The notes under the pieces were generated by a model. That model was not told the DNA's origin, made no database searches, and saw only the letters and a list, made by a program, of their open reading frames with translations. Below are positions 16,284 to 23,243 of a stretch of DNA of 25,492 nucleotides, piece after piece (position 1 is the first letter of the stretch; every line of letters starts with the position of its first letter). Source of the DNA: a virus. The translations under genes were made by a program, and so were the position numbers. The stretch covers positions 17,471 to 42,962 of the IMG/VR virus record IMGVR_UViG_3300030419_003063; one strand, given 5' to 3'.

Positions 16284-16524
16284 TTTTTTTCAAGGCGACT
16301 TGCTGGTCATAAAGCAATCGGCAATCCTTTTTGGCACAGGAGGCTCTGCTTCTATACGAATTATGCAAGAACCAAAGGTTGCATTATGTTTAGGGCATCA
16401 AGGGCAAGATCGTAATACGTTGAGAATTTTGATGGGAGAAGACAAGTGGCTGGTAAAGCCCAAAGATTGTGCCCATTATAATAAACGATTTTACGAAAAT
16501 CACTTTAAAATGGAGGAAGTATGA
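16276..16524 (+). CDS. Small beta-rich protein of unknown function, 82 aa
   Basis: The N-terminus NFFQGDLLVIKQSAILFGTGG and KVALCLGH suggest a small SH3-like barrel, in style similar to the GDLV proteins at 21516-25492. It was considered as a GroES replacement because of its size and closeness to groEL, but no GroES mobile loop or roof motif is visible. The ATG overlaps the previous gene; its stop overlaps the next ATG (ATGA). Confidence 0.7.
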   Translation: MSNFFQGDLLVIKQSAILFGTGGSASIRIMQEPKVALCLGHQGQDRNTLRILMGEDKWLVKPKDCAHYNKRFYENHFKMEEV

Positions 16525-16820
16525 AAACAGTAACTAAATTAGTCGAAGTGGCTACCACAAATGTATATAATCGAGACAAAAAATATTCTCTGAGGGAGGT
16601 TTTTGTTAACCCTGACTTTGTTGTGTCTCTAATGCCGGACAATAATATGAACCGATTGTTGCAAGAAGGTAATCTACCCGAAGGTTTAGACAAAAGACAA
16701 CAGTTTACGAGAGTTTTGATGCACAAAGGAAACGCTGGCTTAGAAATGACTGTCGTAGGTAACATAGAATCAATTAGAGATAAGTTGTTTTCAAACGGCA
16801 CAACTTTGTTGAAGGGGTGA
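16521..16820 (+). CDS. Unrecognised small protein, 99 aa
   Basis: Preceded by GGAGG and overlapping the prior stop by four bases. The sequence has a strand-rich pattern: YSLREVFVNPDFVVSLMPD, then QFTRVLMHKGNAGLEMTVVG and a C-terminal helix SIRDKLFSNG. The order (strand, 'NP..VVSL', strand, 'VVG....I..KL') resembles small FlbD-like or phage hypothetical proteins; this is a loose comparison. Function unknown. Confidence 0.75.
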   Translation: MKTVTKLVEVATTNVYNRDKKYSLREVFVNPDFVVSLMPDNNMNRLLQEGNLPEGLDKRQQFTRVLMHKGNAGLEMTVVGNIESIRDKLFSNGTTLLKG

Positions 16821-16823
16821 CTC

Positions 16824-17093
16824 ATGCCATTTTATTTTGTTGTATATGCAAAGACTGATTGTGACTATTGCTTAGAGGCGATCAACATACTTAATGAAAA
16901 CGGATTTGATTATGTACTGACCTTATTGGATAAATCCCCAGATTATCATCATGCTTTAAAGCTGGAACACGATTGGCCAACTGTGCCTTTGATTTTTAAA
17001 ACTAATAAGCAGACTCACGAAAATAAAATGATAGGTGGCTGTGATGATTTTAAAAAATGGGTATCTGCTTTTAAATCGGATGGAAAATGTTAG
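16824..17093 (+). CDS. Glutaredoxin-like thiol-disulfide oxidoreductase
   Basis: 89 residues with a thioredoxin fold: the first strand FYFVVYAK, active site CDYC at 13-16, the cis-proline loop TVPLIF with Pro55, and a C-terminal IGGCDDFKKWV helix. Phage glutaredoxins usually supply electrons to ribonucleotide reductase, but no reductase gene is in this window. The start lies three bases after the previous stop, with AAGGGG upstream. It overlaps the metallopeptidase start by 7 bases. Confidence 0.9.
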   Translation: MPFYFVVYAKTDCDYCLEAINILNENGFDYVLTLLDKSPDYHHALKLEHDWPTVPLIFKTNKQTHENKMIGGCDDFKKWVSAFKSDGKC

Positions 17094-17572
17094 ATTATAA
17101 ATATCCAGTGAAAACATATAAAAAATGGTTCAACTTATTGAAGGAGCATATAGAAGAAAAATATGCGGGTACTAATGTAGAGGTTGAAAGTGCGAAGTCT
17201 GGTATCTTGTATGAGTCATATAACAAATTACATGATGACGAATATATATTTTCAGCAACAATTTGTATAAATAAGGAACTCTATCCCAGAACCAGACTAT
17301 ATGCTTTGCTTCATGAGGCCGGCCATATAGAAAGGATGGTTCAAGATAGAGATCAGGTAACATTCTTTTATCGCTACTTTGACAATGCACCTGATAACAT
17401 AAAGCTTAGAACAAGAACAGTTATTGAAGAGGTCTTGGCTTGGCACAAAGCTGAACAAATCGCTAATTCACTTGATATAAAATTAGAAAATAGACCATGG
17501 CAAATTGAAATTGAAAAGGCTATAAGATTGTATACCCTGTGGTGTGCAGAGAAAGGAGACAAGAATGGATAA
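17087..17572 (+). CDS. Putative zinc metallopeptidase (HEAGH motif)
   Basis: 161 residues. The zinc-binding HExxH motif is H76-E77-A-G-H80 in YALLHEAGHIERM. A likely third ligand is Glu114 or Glu115 in TVIEEVLAWHKAEQIA. Spacing and style fit the ImmA/IrrE-like or small phage metallopeptidase type; IrrE/ImmA proteins cut repressors, but no DNA-binding domain or repressor partner is seen here. The ATG at 17087 overlaps the glutaredoxin gene and has no strong ribosome site, so coupled translation is likely. Confidence 0.8.
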   Translation: MLDYKYPVKTYKKWFNLLKEHIEEKYAGTNVEVESAKSGILYESYNKLHDDEYIFSATICINKELYPRTRLYALLHEAGHIERMVQDRDQVTFFYRYFDNAPDNIKLRTRTVIEEVLAWHKAEQIANSLDIKLENRPWQIEIEKAIRLYTLWCAEKGDKNG

Positions 17573-17933
17573 GAAAATCACCAGAAAAAAAGTAAACAAA
17601 CCTTGGGGCTATGAAGACCGTTGGGCAATTACAGAAAGATATTTAGGTAAGGTGCTTCACATCGAAGCTGGCCAGCGATTGAGTCTTCAGTATCATGAAA
17701 AGAAAGATGAAAGTGTCTATGTGCTTGATGGTGTTCTAATTATAGAGCATAGGAGTTTAGAAGATGAAAAGCTTAAGCATATGGTTTTGGAGAAAGGCGA
17801 CACATACAGAATTGAGCCGCTCACAGTGCATCGCTTTTCCGCTCCCAAACTTAGCCATGCGACAGTCATCGAGGTTAGCACTGGAGAAATTGATGATGTT
17901 GTCCGACTTGAAGATGATTATGGGAGGGCATAA
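17565..17933 (+). CDS. Cupin domain protein (mannose-6-phosphate isomerase-like)
   Basis: 122 residues from the ATG at 17565, chosen because AAAGGAG precedes it; an in-frame start at 17544 would lie inside the previous gene. The N-terminal KPWGYEDRWAITERYLGKVL is typical of the cupin of type II phosphomannose isomerase / GDP-mannose pyrophosphorylase. Cupin motif 1 is GQRLSLQYHEKKDESVYVLDG with metal ligands near His44 and Glu49; motif 2 has His89 in PLTVHRF. Likely substrates are phosphosugars. It may help make or modify surface sugar, but no partner sugar gene is recognised here. Confidence 0.85.
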   Translation: MDKKITRKKVNKPWGYEDRWAITERYLGKVLHIEAGQRLSLQYHEKKDESVYVLDGVLIIEHRSLEDEKLKHMVLEKGDTYRIEPLTVHRFSAPKLSHATVIEVSTGEIDDVVRLEDDYGRA

Positions 17934-18697
17934 TGGATTGGAATGATGAGATAAATATAGTGCCACATATGTTAACGAGGGCAATCATATGGGAATCGAA
18001 TATCCCACCAGACTTATTGCTTGACCTTAAGGTGTATTGCCATAAAAACAAAGATAATCCTGCTATGTCGGATTATGCTGATTCTTTAGCTGGAAGGTTT
18101 TCACATGGAAAGCAGGTTGGGATATTTAATTCAGCAACTAAATACGAAGAGATAGAAAAAAACCCTGATTGCATTAAGAGATTTTGCTTATACCTTAATA
18201 CAATGGCTCAACACTATTATGAAAATTATATTTCTGGCCTTTATTCTGGAGCAGTAACTGATACTGACGGAGCTACCGTCGATGGTGAAAAGTTGATCCA
18301 CGTTGATGTCAATGATTTATGGTTTAACATGATGCGGCCGGGAGATTATAATCCACTACATTCACATGGTAATTCTTCTCCAACTGGATTGTCTTTCTTT
18401 CTTTATATTGACATTGAAAACATAGATTCAACTACGGGTGACGGTACAACAGATTTGTTGCATTCGGCAGATCCATTGACTGCAAAGCAGCAAAAAGAAA
18501 ACTTTATGTTTCCGAATACAATTCACGTTCCACCTAAAAATGGTAGAATGTTGATGTTCCCTTCATGGCTATTGCATCAAGTTTACCCCTTCAAGGGCAA
18601 TAAAGATAGAATTAGCTTTGCTGGTAATATAAATGTTTGGACAAGTGATTACACTCATAAAATAATATTAGATCACTATGTAAGGAGTAAAAGATGA
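17933..18697 (+). CDS. Putative 2-oxoglutarate/Fe(II)-dependent oxygenase
   Basis: 254 residues. The double-stranded beta-helix motifs of the phage 2OG-Fe(II) oxygenase group (2OG-FeII_Oxy_5 type) are visible: LWFNMMRPGDYNPLHSHG with His143/His145 as candidate iron ligands, LSFFLYIDI, GRMLMFPSWLLHQVYPF with His215, and RISFAGNI with Arg226 as the 2-oxoglutarate anchor. Family members hydroxylate proteins or small molecules; the target is unknown. It begins on the last base of the cupin stop and overlaps the next gene by ATGA. Confidence 0.88.
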   Translation: MDWNDEINIVPHMLTRAIIWESNIPPDLLLDLKVYCHKNKDNPAMSDYADSLAGRFSHGKQVGIFNSATKYEEIEKNPDCIKRFCLYLNTMAQHYYENYISGLYSGAVTDTDGATVDGEKLIHVDVNDLWFNMMRPGDYNPLHSHGNSSPTGLSFFLYIDIENIDSTTGDGTTDLLHSADPLTAKQQKENFMFPNTIHVPPKNGRMLMFPSWLLHQVYPFKGNKDRISFAGNINVWTSDYTHKIILDHYVRSKR

Positions 18698-19146
18698 ACA
18701 ATAGAAAATGGAAGAATTATTTTTACAAACTTAACGAGACACAGGATGACAACTATGTTCAAAAATTATATAAATTGCCTGTTAGGTTTAAAGTGCAAAA
18801 GATGGTCGGCGGTAATAAATCTGAAACGGAAGATGACTTGCGGGCGTTAAATTATGTTACCTCCTTAAGTTTACCGAGAGATAGAAAGACAGATGCAGAA
18901 AATTGGTATTTCACTTTAGATATTAAATTTGAATATTATGATAAGGAGTTAAGTATTGATGAATTTATCAGGAACAAATTGTTGAGCAGTGTACGGAGTG
19001 TTCCGGGGGTTCAAATAATTTCTTATGGTGAGCCTGAGTTTGTCTATGATGCACAAAATCCAGATATTGGTAAAGAAAAACAAAGAAGTAGAGAATTTGG
19101 CGGAGATGAAAGGAAGATAAGTAAAAGAGATACTGAGGAGATTTAA
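18694..19146 (+). CDS. Unrecognised protein, 150 aa, ferredoxin-like fold possible
   Basis: Starts with ATGA overlap and TAAGGAG upstream. The middle has a strand-helix-strand pattern: WYFTLDIKFEYYD, IDEFIRNKLLSSVRSV, PGVQIISYGEP. This resembles a small alpha-beta domain seen in uncharacterised phage proteins. The N-terminus is basic, and the C-terminal 30 residues are charged (KEKQRSREFGGDERKISKRDTEE). No catalytic motif. Function unknown. Confidence 0.75.
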   Translation: MNNRKWKNYFYKLNETQDDNYVQKLYKLPVRFKVQKMVGGNKSETEDDLRALNYVTSLSLPRDRKTDAENWYFTLDIKFEYYDKELSIDEFIRNKLLSSVRSVPGVQIISYGEPEFVYDAQNPDIGKEKQRSREFGGDERKISKRDTEEI

Positions 19147-19148
19147 GT

Positions 19149-19370
19149 ATGAACAATAATGATAAACCAAAATACACAAAGGAACTTTTAGAAAAGAAAA
19201 CGAAAGAAGAGCTTATAGAATTAGTTCTTTTGCTTGAAGAAGAGAAGGGCTTGCTTAACTTTCTTATTGATGAATACGAGAATGCCCAAGAGTCTCTTGG
19301 AAAAGCAGTCGAATCCCAACTATCAGAATATTTAAGTAGCATGGTGACAAAAACTGTTGGAGAGGCATAA
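19149..19370 (+). CDS. Small coiled-coil protein, 73 aa
   Basis: Preceded by GAGGAG. Almost entirely helical with heptad-like leucines (TKEELIELVLLLEEEKGLLNFLIDEYENAQ), so probably a short coiled coil that multimerises or binds a partner. Its final base is shared with the next ATG. Function unknown. Confidence 0.7.
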   Translation: MNNNDKPKYTKELLEKKTKEELIELVLLLEEEKGLLNFLIDEYENAQESLGKAVESQLSEYLSSMVTKTVGEA

Positions 19371-19720
19371 TGAGTACCACAACGGAGCCAACAGAACAGG
19401 AAAGTATAGATAGTTTAAAACCAAAACCTCCTCCAAAGTTGGCCCCCAGAGGTATTAGTACATTTACGGTTTGTAGAAATTATGATGAAACTGGCGTTTC
19501 TGGGGATGGTGTGGTGATCGAAGGAGTCATAATGGCAACCGGACATTGCATAATACACTGGCTTTATCCACCACCGAGAGGCGGCATCGCAATTTTTGAT
19601 TCTCTTGATGATTTTTTAAAAGTACATGTGCTGCCGCATCCAAAGAATAAGACCGTTATTACATTTGATGATGGTGAGCAAAGAAAGTTTGGCGATGGAT
19701 GGGAAAATGATCAAGATTAA
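19370..19720 (+). CDS. Unrecognised protein, 116 aa
   Basis: A Thr/Pro-rich disordered N-terminus (about 1-27) precedes a beta-rich domain: STFTVCRNYDETGVSGDGVVIEGVIM, ATGHCIIHWLYPPPRGGIAIF, then DSLDDFLKVHVLPHPKN. This resembles uncharacterised phage proteins in which a 'VCRDxDxTGVSGTGxVxEG' strand pair is followed by 'xHWxxPPRG'; I know no function. GGAGAG precedes the ATG. The HAD gene starts 14 bases before its stop. Confidence 0.75.
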   Translation: MSTTTEPTEQESIDSLKPKPPPKLAPRGISTFTVCRNYDETGVSGDGVVIEGVIMATGHCIIHWLYPPPRGGIAIFDSLDDFLKVHVLPHPKNKTVITFDDGEQRKFGDGWENDQD

Positions 19721-20465
19721 TGTTGGGCAACGTAGAATATTATATGTATTTGACTTTGATGACACAATAGCAGAGACAGAAGAGGCAGTCCTTGTTAAGG
19801 ATAAAAAGACCAATAAGATTGTAGATCACATTCATTCACAACAAGAGGCAGACAACTATATTTTAAAACCCAATTTATACTATGACTTTTCAGAATTTGT
19901 AAATGTTGAGGGTGCAAAGGAAATAGAATTGGTTACAACTTATCTTAGAAAATTGGCTTTAGAAGGTCACAAGATTATTGTTTTGTCTGCCAGACAACCA
20001 CAAGCCAGATTTGCCTTAAAAAATTACCTAAGAAGCATTAATATTGTTACCGAACCTATCACATTTGGCTGTGTCGATGGGTCTAAGAATAAATACGCAT
20101 ATTTAAAAAGAATGATTAAAAAATTTAATCCTAAAGAAAGGGTTGTGGTGTTTGAGGATACATTAAAAAATATACAAATGATGTTACCCTTAGAAGAAGA
20201 CTATCCAGATTTAGTATTTGATTTTGTTCATGTGCATACGCCCGAAACAGACGAAGAGTTAGAAGAGGCCAACAGGAATCAATATCATCGTAAAAACACT
20301 GTTGCTCAGTACGGCACAGAAAAATACCAAAGAACACTGAAGAGGGTTCACCCGAAAATGAAGAGAAGATTGATTGGCTTGGGTGATAACAAACACAGTG
20401 AAAAAAGAGTAAAGAAAGTCAAAGATTTTAAGAGGGCAAAATCCGCACCACCGGGAGGCGCATGA
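19707..20465 (+). CDS. HAD-superfamily phosphatase-like protein with basic tail
   Basis: 252 residues from ATG 19707; in-frame ATGs at 19695 and 19626 lie deeper in the previous gene. HAD motif I is FDFDDTIAE with Asp16 and Asp18; motif II is in IIVLSARQP; motif IV is VVVFEDTLKNI. The 3' phosphatase half of phage polynucleotide kinases has this layout, but no kinase domain is attached. Residues from about 180 are strongly basic (KRVHPKMKRRL, KRVKKVKDFKRAK), suggesting nucleic-acid binding. Substrate unknown. It overlaps the previous gene by 14 bases. It ends in PPGGA, whose codons supply a GGGAGG ribosome site for the next gene. Confidence 0.85.
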   Translation: MIKINVGQRRILYVFDFDDTIAETEEAVLVKDKKTNKIVDHIHSQQEADNYILKPNLYYDFSEFVNVEGAKEIELVTTYLRKLALEGHKIIVLSARQPQARFALKNYLRSINIVTEPITFGCVDGSKNKYAYLKRMIKKFNPKERVVVFEDTLKNIQMMLPLEEDYPDLVFDFVHVHTPETDEELEEANRNQYHRKNTVAQYGTEKYQRTLKRVHPKMKRRLIGLGDNKHSEKRVKKVKDFKRAKSAPPGGA

Positions 20466-21257
20466 ATGGGTAACTATAAAAAAACGGTTAAATGCAGTTG
20501 GTGCCACACTCATGGTCATAATAAGGTTACATGCCCAAAATTGAAAGAATATGTTGAATCTTGTAGGCAACTTTACGGTAATGATCACAAGGTTGTACAA
20601 GAATATGACAGAGTTAAAAAGAGATATAGCAAAAAATCATCCAATAATGCAAGAAAGAAAAGGCTTTGTTCATACTGCTTTGAGCCTCATCACAACAGGA
20701 GAACATGCACTCATCTTGAAGCTCACAAGAAAGCTCTAATTGAGAAAAATGTTGTCTGGAGACAAGCTGTACTTGATATTTTAAAAGATAGCGATGTAAG
20801 TGTGGGTTCGCTTATAATGCATGATACTGAAAAATATTGCGTTACGGATATTTTGCCCCACATACAATCATCCAATAAAGATTTGTGGATGATTATAAAA
20901 ATTAATTGGCAAGATGTCGTGTTCTTTGAGCCTTGCGATGAAATTTTTACTATTTCTCTCATGAAAAGGCCGTCCACAAAAAGAAATATAAATTTGGAAA
21001 GCCTACTTTTTCACAATTCTAAAACTTATCATAGCTCTGATTGTATTTGGAGAGTAGTTTCAAAAGGCGGCTCTCTAAATGTACCCAAAGATTGGCTATC
21101 TAAAGATAAGAACATAATTAATAAAGTAGATATATTCTTCAATGACCTAACCAAGGAAGCCTATGAAGACGTATTTTCGGCAAAAAATTCTGATAGGGAC
21201 AACAACTTACTTACTTCCATATTAAAAGAGAAACAAGATGACGAAAAAGAAAGATAA
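20466..21257 (+). CDS. Double CCHC zinc-knuckle protein, probable RNA or ssDNA binder
   Basis: 263 residues. Two perfect CX2CX4HX4C knuckles of the retroviral Gag type: C10-C13-H18-C23 (CSWCHTHGHNKVTC) and C68-C71-H76-C81 (CSYCFEPHHNRRTC). They are joined by a basic linker with KKRYSKKSSNNARKKR. Residues from about 105 form a separate domain with DVSVGSLIMHDTEKYCVTDI and KDLWMIIKINWQDVVFFEPCDE, which may be a small SH3-like barrel. Knuckles of this class bind single-stranded nucleic acid. GGGAGG lies before the ATG. Role unknown; regulation of phage RNA is one possibility. Confidence 0.88.
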   Translation: MGNYKKTVKCSWCHTHGHNKVTCPKLKEYVESCRQLYGNDHKVVQEYDRVKKRYSKKSSNNARKKRLCSYCFEPHHNRRTCTHLEAHKKALIEKNVVWRQAVLDILKDSDVSVGSLIMHDTEKYCVTDILPHIQSSNKDLWMIIKINWQDVVFFEPCDEIFTISLMKRPSTKRNINLESLLFHNSKTYHSSDCIWRVVSKGGSLNVPKDWLSKDKNIINKVDIFFNDLTKEAYEDVFSAKNSDRDNNLLTSILKEKQDDEKER

Positions 21258-21516
21258 AATTACACTAACACCCTTTGAGGTCGCATCAGAGAACAGTCAA
21301 CAGTTCGCAATAAATATGTATACATTCTACCTATTTCAGAAATCATGCAATGAGTTATTGTTGGCCGATAAAGTTATAAAAAGAGCTTTGGCTGTTACTG
21401 AGGACGAGGTAGAAATGGAAAGATTACTGAAGGAGTTCGACAAAAATACTTTGGCATGGGATATGATTATGAAACTTGATGCTTTGTCTGGAAGCTCTTG
21501 TTATGCGGAGGCTTAA
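21238..21516 (+). CDS. Small helical protein, 92 aa
   Basis: The ATG lies inside the 3' end of the zinc-knuckle gene (20-base overlap). The product is helical with a charged C-terminal part (TEDEVEMERLLKEFDKN) and no recognisable motif. The last codons GCGGAGGCT supply the ribosome site for the next gene. Function unknown. Confidence 0.7.
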   Translation: MTKKKDKITLTPFEVASENSQQFAINMYTFYLFQKSCNELLLADKVIKRALAVTEDEVEMERLLKEFDKNTLAWDMIMKLDALSGSSCYAEA

Positions 21517-21758
21517 TGCTGTATGAAGTTGGTGATTTGCTAAAATTTAAAGACAAATGGTGGTCAGTCTATGAAATGGAAGACGTATGGGAATATGGTA
21601 TCCTGATTGATAAGTCATTTATATTTGATAAAACTAATTGCCCCGATTGGGGTGATGGCATTAGAGTGGATGAGTTTACGGTATATAATTTTTCCACAGG
21701 TGCGAAGTATTTGATTGATACTTCTAAATATGATATAGAGATAGTTGTCAAAAAATGA
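21516..21758 (+). CDS. GDL-type small SH3/KOW-like protein, divergent first member, 80 aa
   Basis: The ATG at 21516 overlaps the previous TAA by one base and follows GGAGG; an in-frame start at 21498 is less likely. The N-terminus MLYEVGDLLKFKDKWWSVYEM resembles the MKVGDLVK start of the array proteins downstream. It ends DIEIVVKK, where array members inside an operon would have EVISESR; it is the last gene before the element at 21757. Confidence 0.75.
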   Translation: MLYEVGDLLKFKDKWWSVYEMEDVWEYGILIDKSFIFDKTNCPDWGDGIRVDEFTVYNFSTGAKYLIDTSKYDIEIVVKK

Positions 21759-21781
21759 ATAAATGTTGATCTTGAATCGTC
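21757..21781 (+). promoter_or_regulatory. Repeated GAATA-N16-CGTC element, start of the GDLV array
   Basis: GAATA at 21757 and CGTC at 21778-21781, with ATCTTGAAT before it. GAGGTG at 21790 is the ribosome site for 21801, 8 bases after CGTC, as in the copies at 6089 and 15840. Spacing is one base longer than in those copies. Confidence 0.55.
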
Positions 21782-21800
21782 TGAGTATTGAGGTGTGACA

Positions 21801-22004
21801 ATGAAAAGACTTTGGCCAAAACAGGGCGACATTGTAAAAATAACCGCAGAGCATCATTATAAACTTGGTGCCATTGGCGTTGTTGTGGGTGACTATGCAA
21901 AATCTAAACATAACGCTGGCAAGGCTTATCATATAAGGTTTTTCGATGGCACTAAGCGCACCTGTTTTAAAAAGAATTTTGAGGTGATCAGTGAAAATAG
22001 GTGA
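21801..22004 (+). CDS. GDLV-family small protein 1, 67 aa
   Basis: The ATG at 21801 follows GAGGTG with a 5-base gap, the same geometry as the internal junctions; an in-frame GTG lies at 21795. The protein starts MKRLWPKQGDIVKIT, has GAIGVVVGDY and IRFFDGTKRTCF, and ends FEVISENR. The strand pattern fits a small SH3/KOW-like barrel. Its last 14 bases are also the first 14 of the next gene. Confidence 0.8.
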   Translation: MKRLWPKQGDIVKITAEHHYKLGAIGVVVGDYAKSKHNAGKAYHIRFFDGTKRTCFKKNFEVISENR

Positions 22005-22167
22005 TTTAGTTAAAGTAAAGGATGTGTTGCCCTTGAAACACCTTGTCGGTCACGTTGGTGTCATTACCAAAGAAAGGTATAATAAGCATTGGGTGAAAGT
22101 CCATATCTCAGGAGAGACAAAAGGTATTAGAGTAGGTGACTTGGAGGTGATCAATGAAAGTAGGTGA
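21991..22167 (+). CDS. GDLV-family small protein 2, 58 aa
   Basis: GTG start at 21991, 14-base overlap with the previous gene; GAGGTG at 21981-21986 is the ribosome site and also codes Glu-Val of the upstream protein. The product starts (M)KIGDLVKVKDVLPLKHL, has GHVGVITKERYN and WVKVHISGE, and ends LEVINESR. The Asn codon AAT creates an ATG start for the next gene instead of GTG. Confidence 0.82.
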   Translation: MKIGDLVKVKDVLPLKHLVGHVGVITKERYNKHWVKVHISGETKGIRVGDLEVINESR

Positions 22168-22369
22168 TTTAGTGAGATACAAATGGCAAAAGATGTGGAA
22201 TAAATACTCTTCTGCTCTTGGCAAACAAGAGTGGCATGAGAGGTTTGACAATTATTATGGAGTCATATATAAGATAGATTCAGTCATGTCTACAGTTTGG
22301 ATTAAATTCAGCGATAAAACTACATCACTCAAAGCCAGTGAAATCGAGGTTGTGTCTGAGTGTCAGTAG
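22154..22369 (+). CDS. GDLV-family small protein 3, 71 aa
   Basis: ATG start at 22154, 14-base overlap. Starts MKVGDLVRYKWQKMWNKY, then YYGVIYKIDS, TVWIKFSDKTTSLKA, and ends IEVVSECQ, a drifted version of the usual tail. The barrel-like pattern GVI...VWI.F.D is clear. Confidence 0.85.
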   Translation: MKVGDLVRYKWQKMWNKYSSALGKQEWHERFDNYYGVIYKIDSVMSTVWIKFSDKTTSLKASEIEVVSECQ

Positions 22370-22569
22370 AATTGGTCAAAGTAGGGGATCTTGTGCAGCT
22401 TAACCAAGACTGCACCAATATTCTTGGTTTGTGCGTAGGTATATCAAAGAGCAAAAAGCGTTGGACAAGGCGGGCAAAGATACTCTGGATAGGGAGCAGC
22501 AGAGTCTCTTCTATATTAATTATGCGTTTAAAGACAGCACATCGAGGTTATAATACAATAGAAGTATAG
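22360..22569 (+). CDS. GDLV-family small protein 4, diverged, 69 aa
   Basis: GTG start at 22360, 10-base overlap instead of 14; an in-frame TTG at 22372 would give VKVGDLVQ directly. The protein has VELVKVGDLVQLNQDCTN, GLCVGISKSKKRW and AKILWIGSS. It stops right after NTIEV, lacking ISESR, and the next gene begins 7 bases later. This is the one internal junction that has decayed. Confidence 0.7.
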   Translation: MSVELVKVGDLVQLNQDCTNILGLCVGISKSKKRWTRRAKILWIGSSRVSSILIMRLKTAHRGYNTIEV

Positions 22570-22576
22570 TTATTAT

Positions 22577-22819
22577 GTGTGTGATGAACTTGAAATAGGT
22601 GACTTAGTGCTTTGGCATAACTCAAAAGAATTTATGGGAATTGTAGTAGATTTAAACTCAGGCTCTTATGTCGATAGAGCTTTTATCTATTGGTTTACAG
22701 CAAGCACCGAAGCACACAAAATACTTGGTGGCGGCCTTCCATTGGTCGGTGCTGGCTGGGAGCCTGTAACATTTTTAAAAGTTTTTAAAAAAGGAAATTT
22801 GAATAAAAACAAATCTTAA
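22577..22819 (+). CDS. GDLV-family small protein 5, operon-terminal, 80 aa
   Basis: GTG start at 22577; nearby ATGs are out of frame. Starts (M)CDELEIGDLVLWHNSKEF, then GIVVDLNSGS and RAFIYWFTAS. It ends in LKVFKKGNLNKNKS without the SESR tail; the 3' end runs into the GAATA...CGTC element at 22801. The ribosome site is weak, so reinitiation after the gene at 22360 is likely. Confidence 0.7.
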   Translation: MCDELEIGDLVLWHNSKEFMGIVVDLNSGSYVDRAFIYWFTASTEAHKILGGGLPLVGAGWEPVTFLKVFKKGNLNKNKS

Positions 22820-22825
22820 TCCGTC
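22801..22825 (+). promoter_or_regulatory. Repeated GAATA-N16-CGTC element
   Basis: GAATA at 22801, CGTC at 22822-22825 preceded by ATCTTAATC. The leader after it contains TGAACCTAAGCAACTGGAG, a near copy of the TGAACCCAAGAAAGAGG leaders at the next three elements. CGTC to ribosome site is about 21 bases. Confidence 0.6.
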
Positions 22826-22856
22826 TGATATATGAACCTAAGCAACTGGAGAAAAA

Positions 22857-23243
22857 ATGGCTTATTTGAAGAAAGATGATATTGTATTGTTTAAAGGTGC
22901 TGGTACTATACAGTCAATCGTTACCGATGTGCGATTCCGCAGATACAGAGGAAAATATACAGATAAGAAAACAGGCGAAAAGAAGAAGAAATGGAAATCA
23001 ATGCCTTATGCTATCTGTAAAGTATTCTCTACTAACGATAATAGTGTTAAAGTATCGCAAGAATTCTTGATTCCGGGCTATAAACTTAGAAATACCTTTA
23101 AGGAAGGCAAGAAAGTTTTGGTTTTACACGACAAATATGTAGCAGAATTCCAAGGCCAATATGGTGCGGAGTGGGCTTCTAAGATCATTGAAGAGAGCCA
23201 GAAATTTAGGAGCAAAGGAGGTGACAATGAGGAAGAGGAATAA
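22857..23243 (+). CDS. Larger GDLV-related protein, 128 aa
   Basis: Preceded by CTGGAG. Starts MAYLKKDDIVLFKGAGTIQ, close in style to the GDLV family but with KDDIV. It continues IVTDVRFRRYRG, a basic stretch TDKKTGEKKKKWKS, YAICKVFSTN, and a C-terminal extension KKVLVLHDKYVAEF...EESQKFRSKGGDNEEEE. Basic and acidic ends suggest nucleic-acid contact or disorder. It overlaps the next gene by 17 bases; its last codons (AGGAGGTGA) are that gene's ribosome site. Confidence 0.8.
   Translation: MAYLKKDDIVLFKGAGTIQSIVTDVRFRRYRGKYTDKKTGEKKKKWKSMPYAICKVFSTNDNSVKVSQEFLIPGYKLRNTFKEGKKVLVLHDKYVAEFQGQYGAEWASKIIEESQKFRSKGGDNEEEE

Noticed and set aside
16276-16524. GroES homologue beside groEL
   Set aside because: The length is roughly right and it is beta-rich, but there is no mobile-loop or roof-loop pattern, and the order is groEL then an unrelated gene.
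22360-22569. A frameshift in GDLV protein 4
   Set aside because: Another frame contains FKDSTSRL, reminiscent of a family strand, but the annotated frame already has AKILWIGSS and ends in IEV. A simple loss of the tail explains it better.
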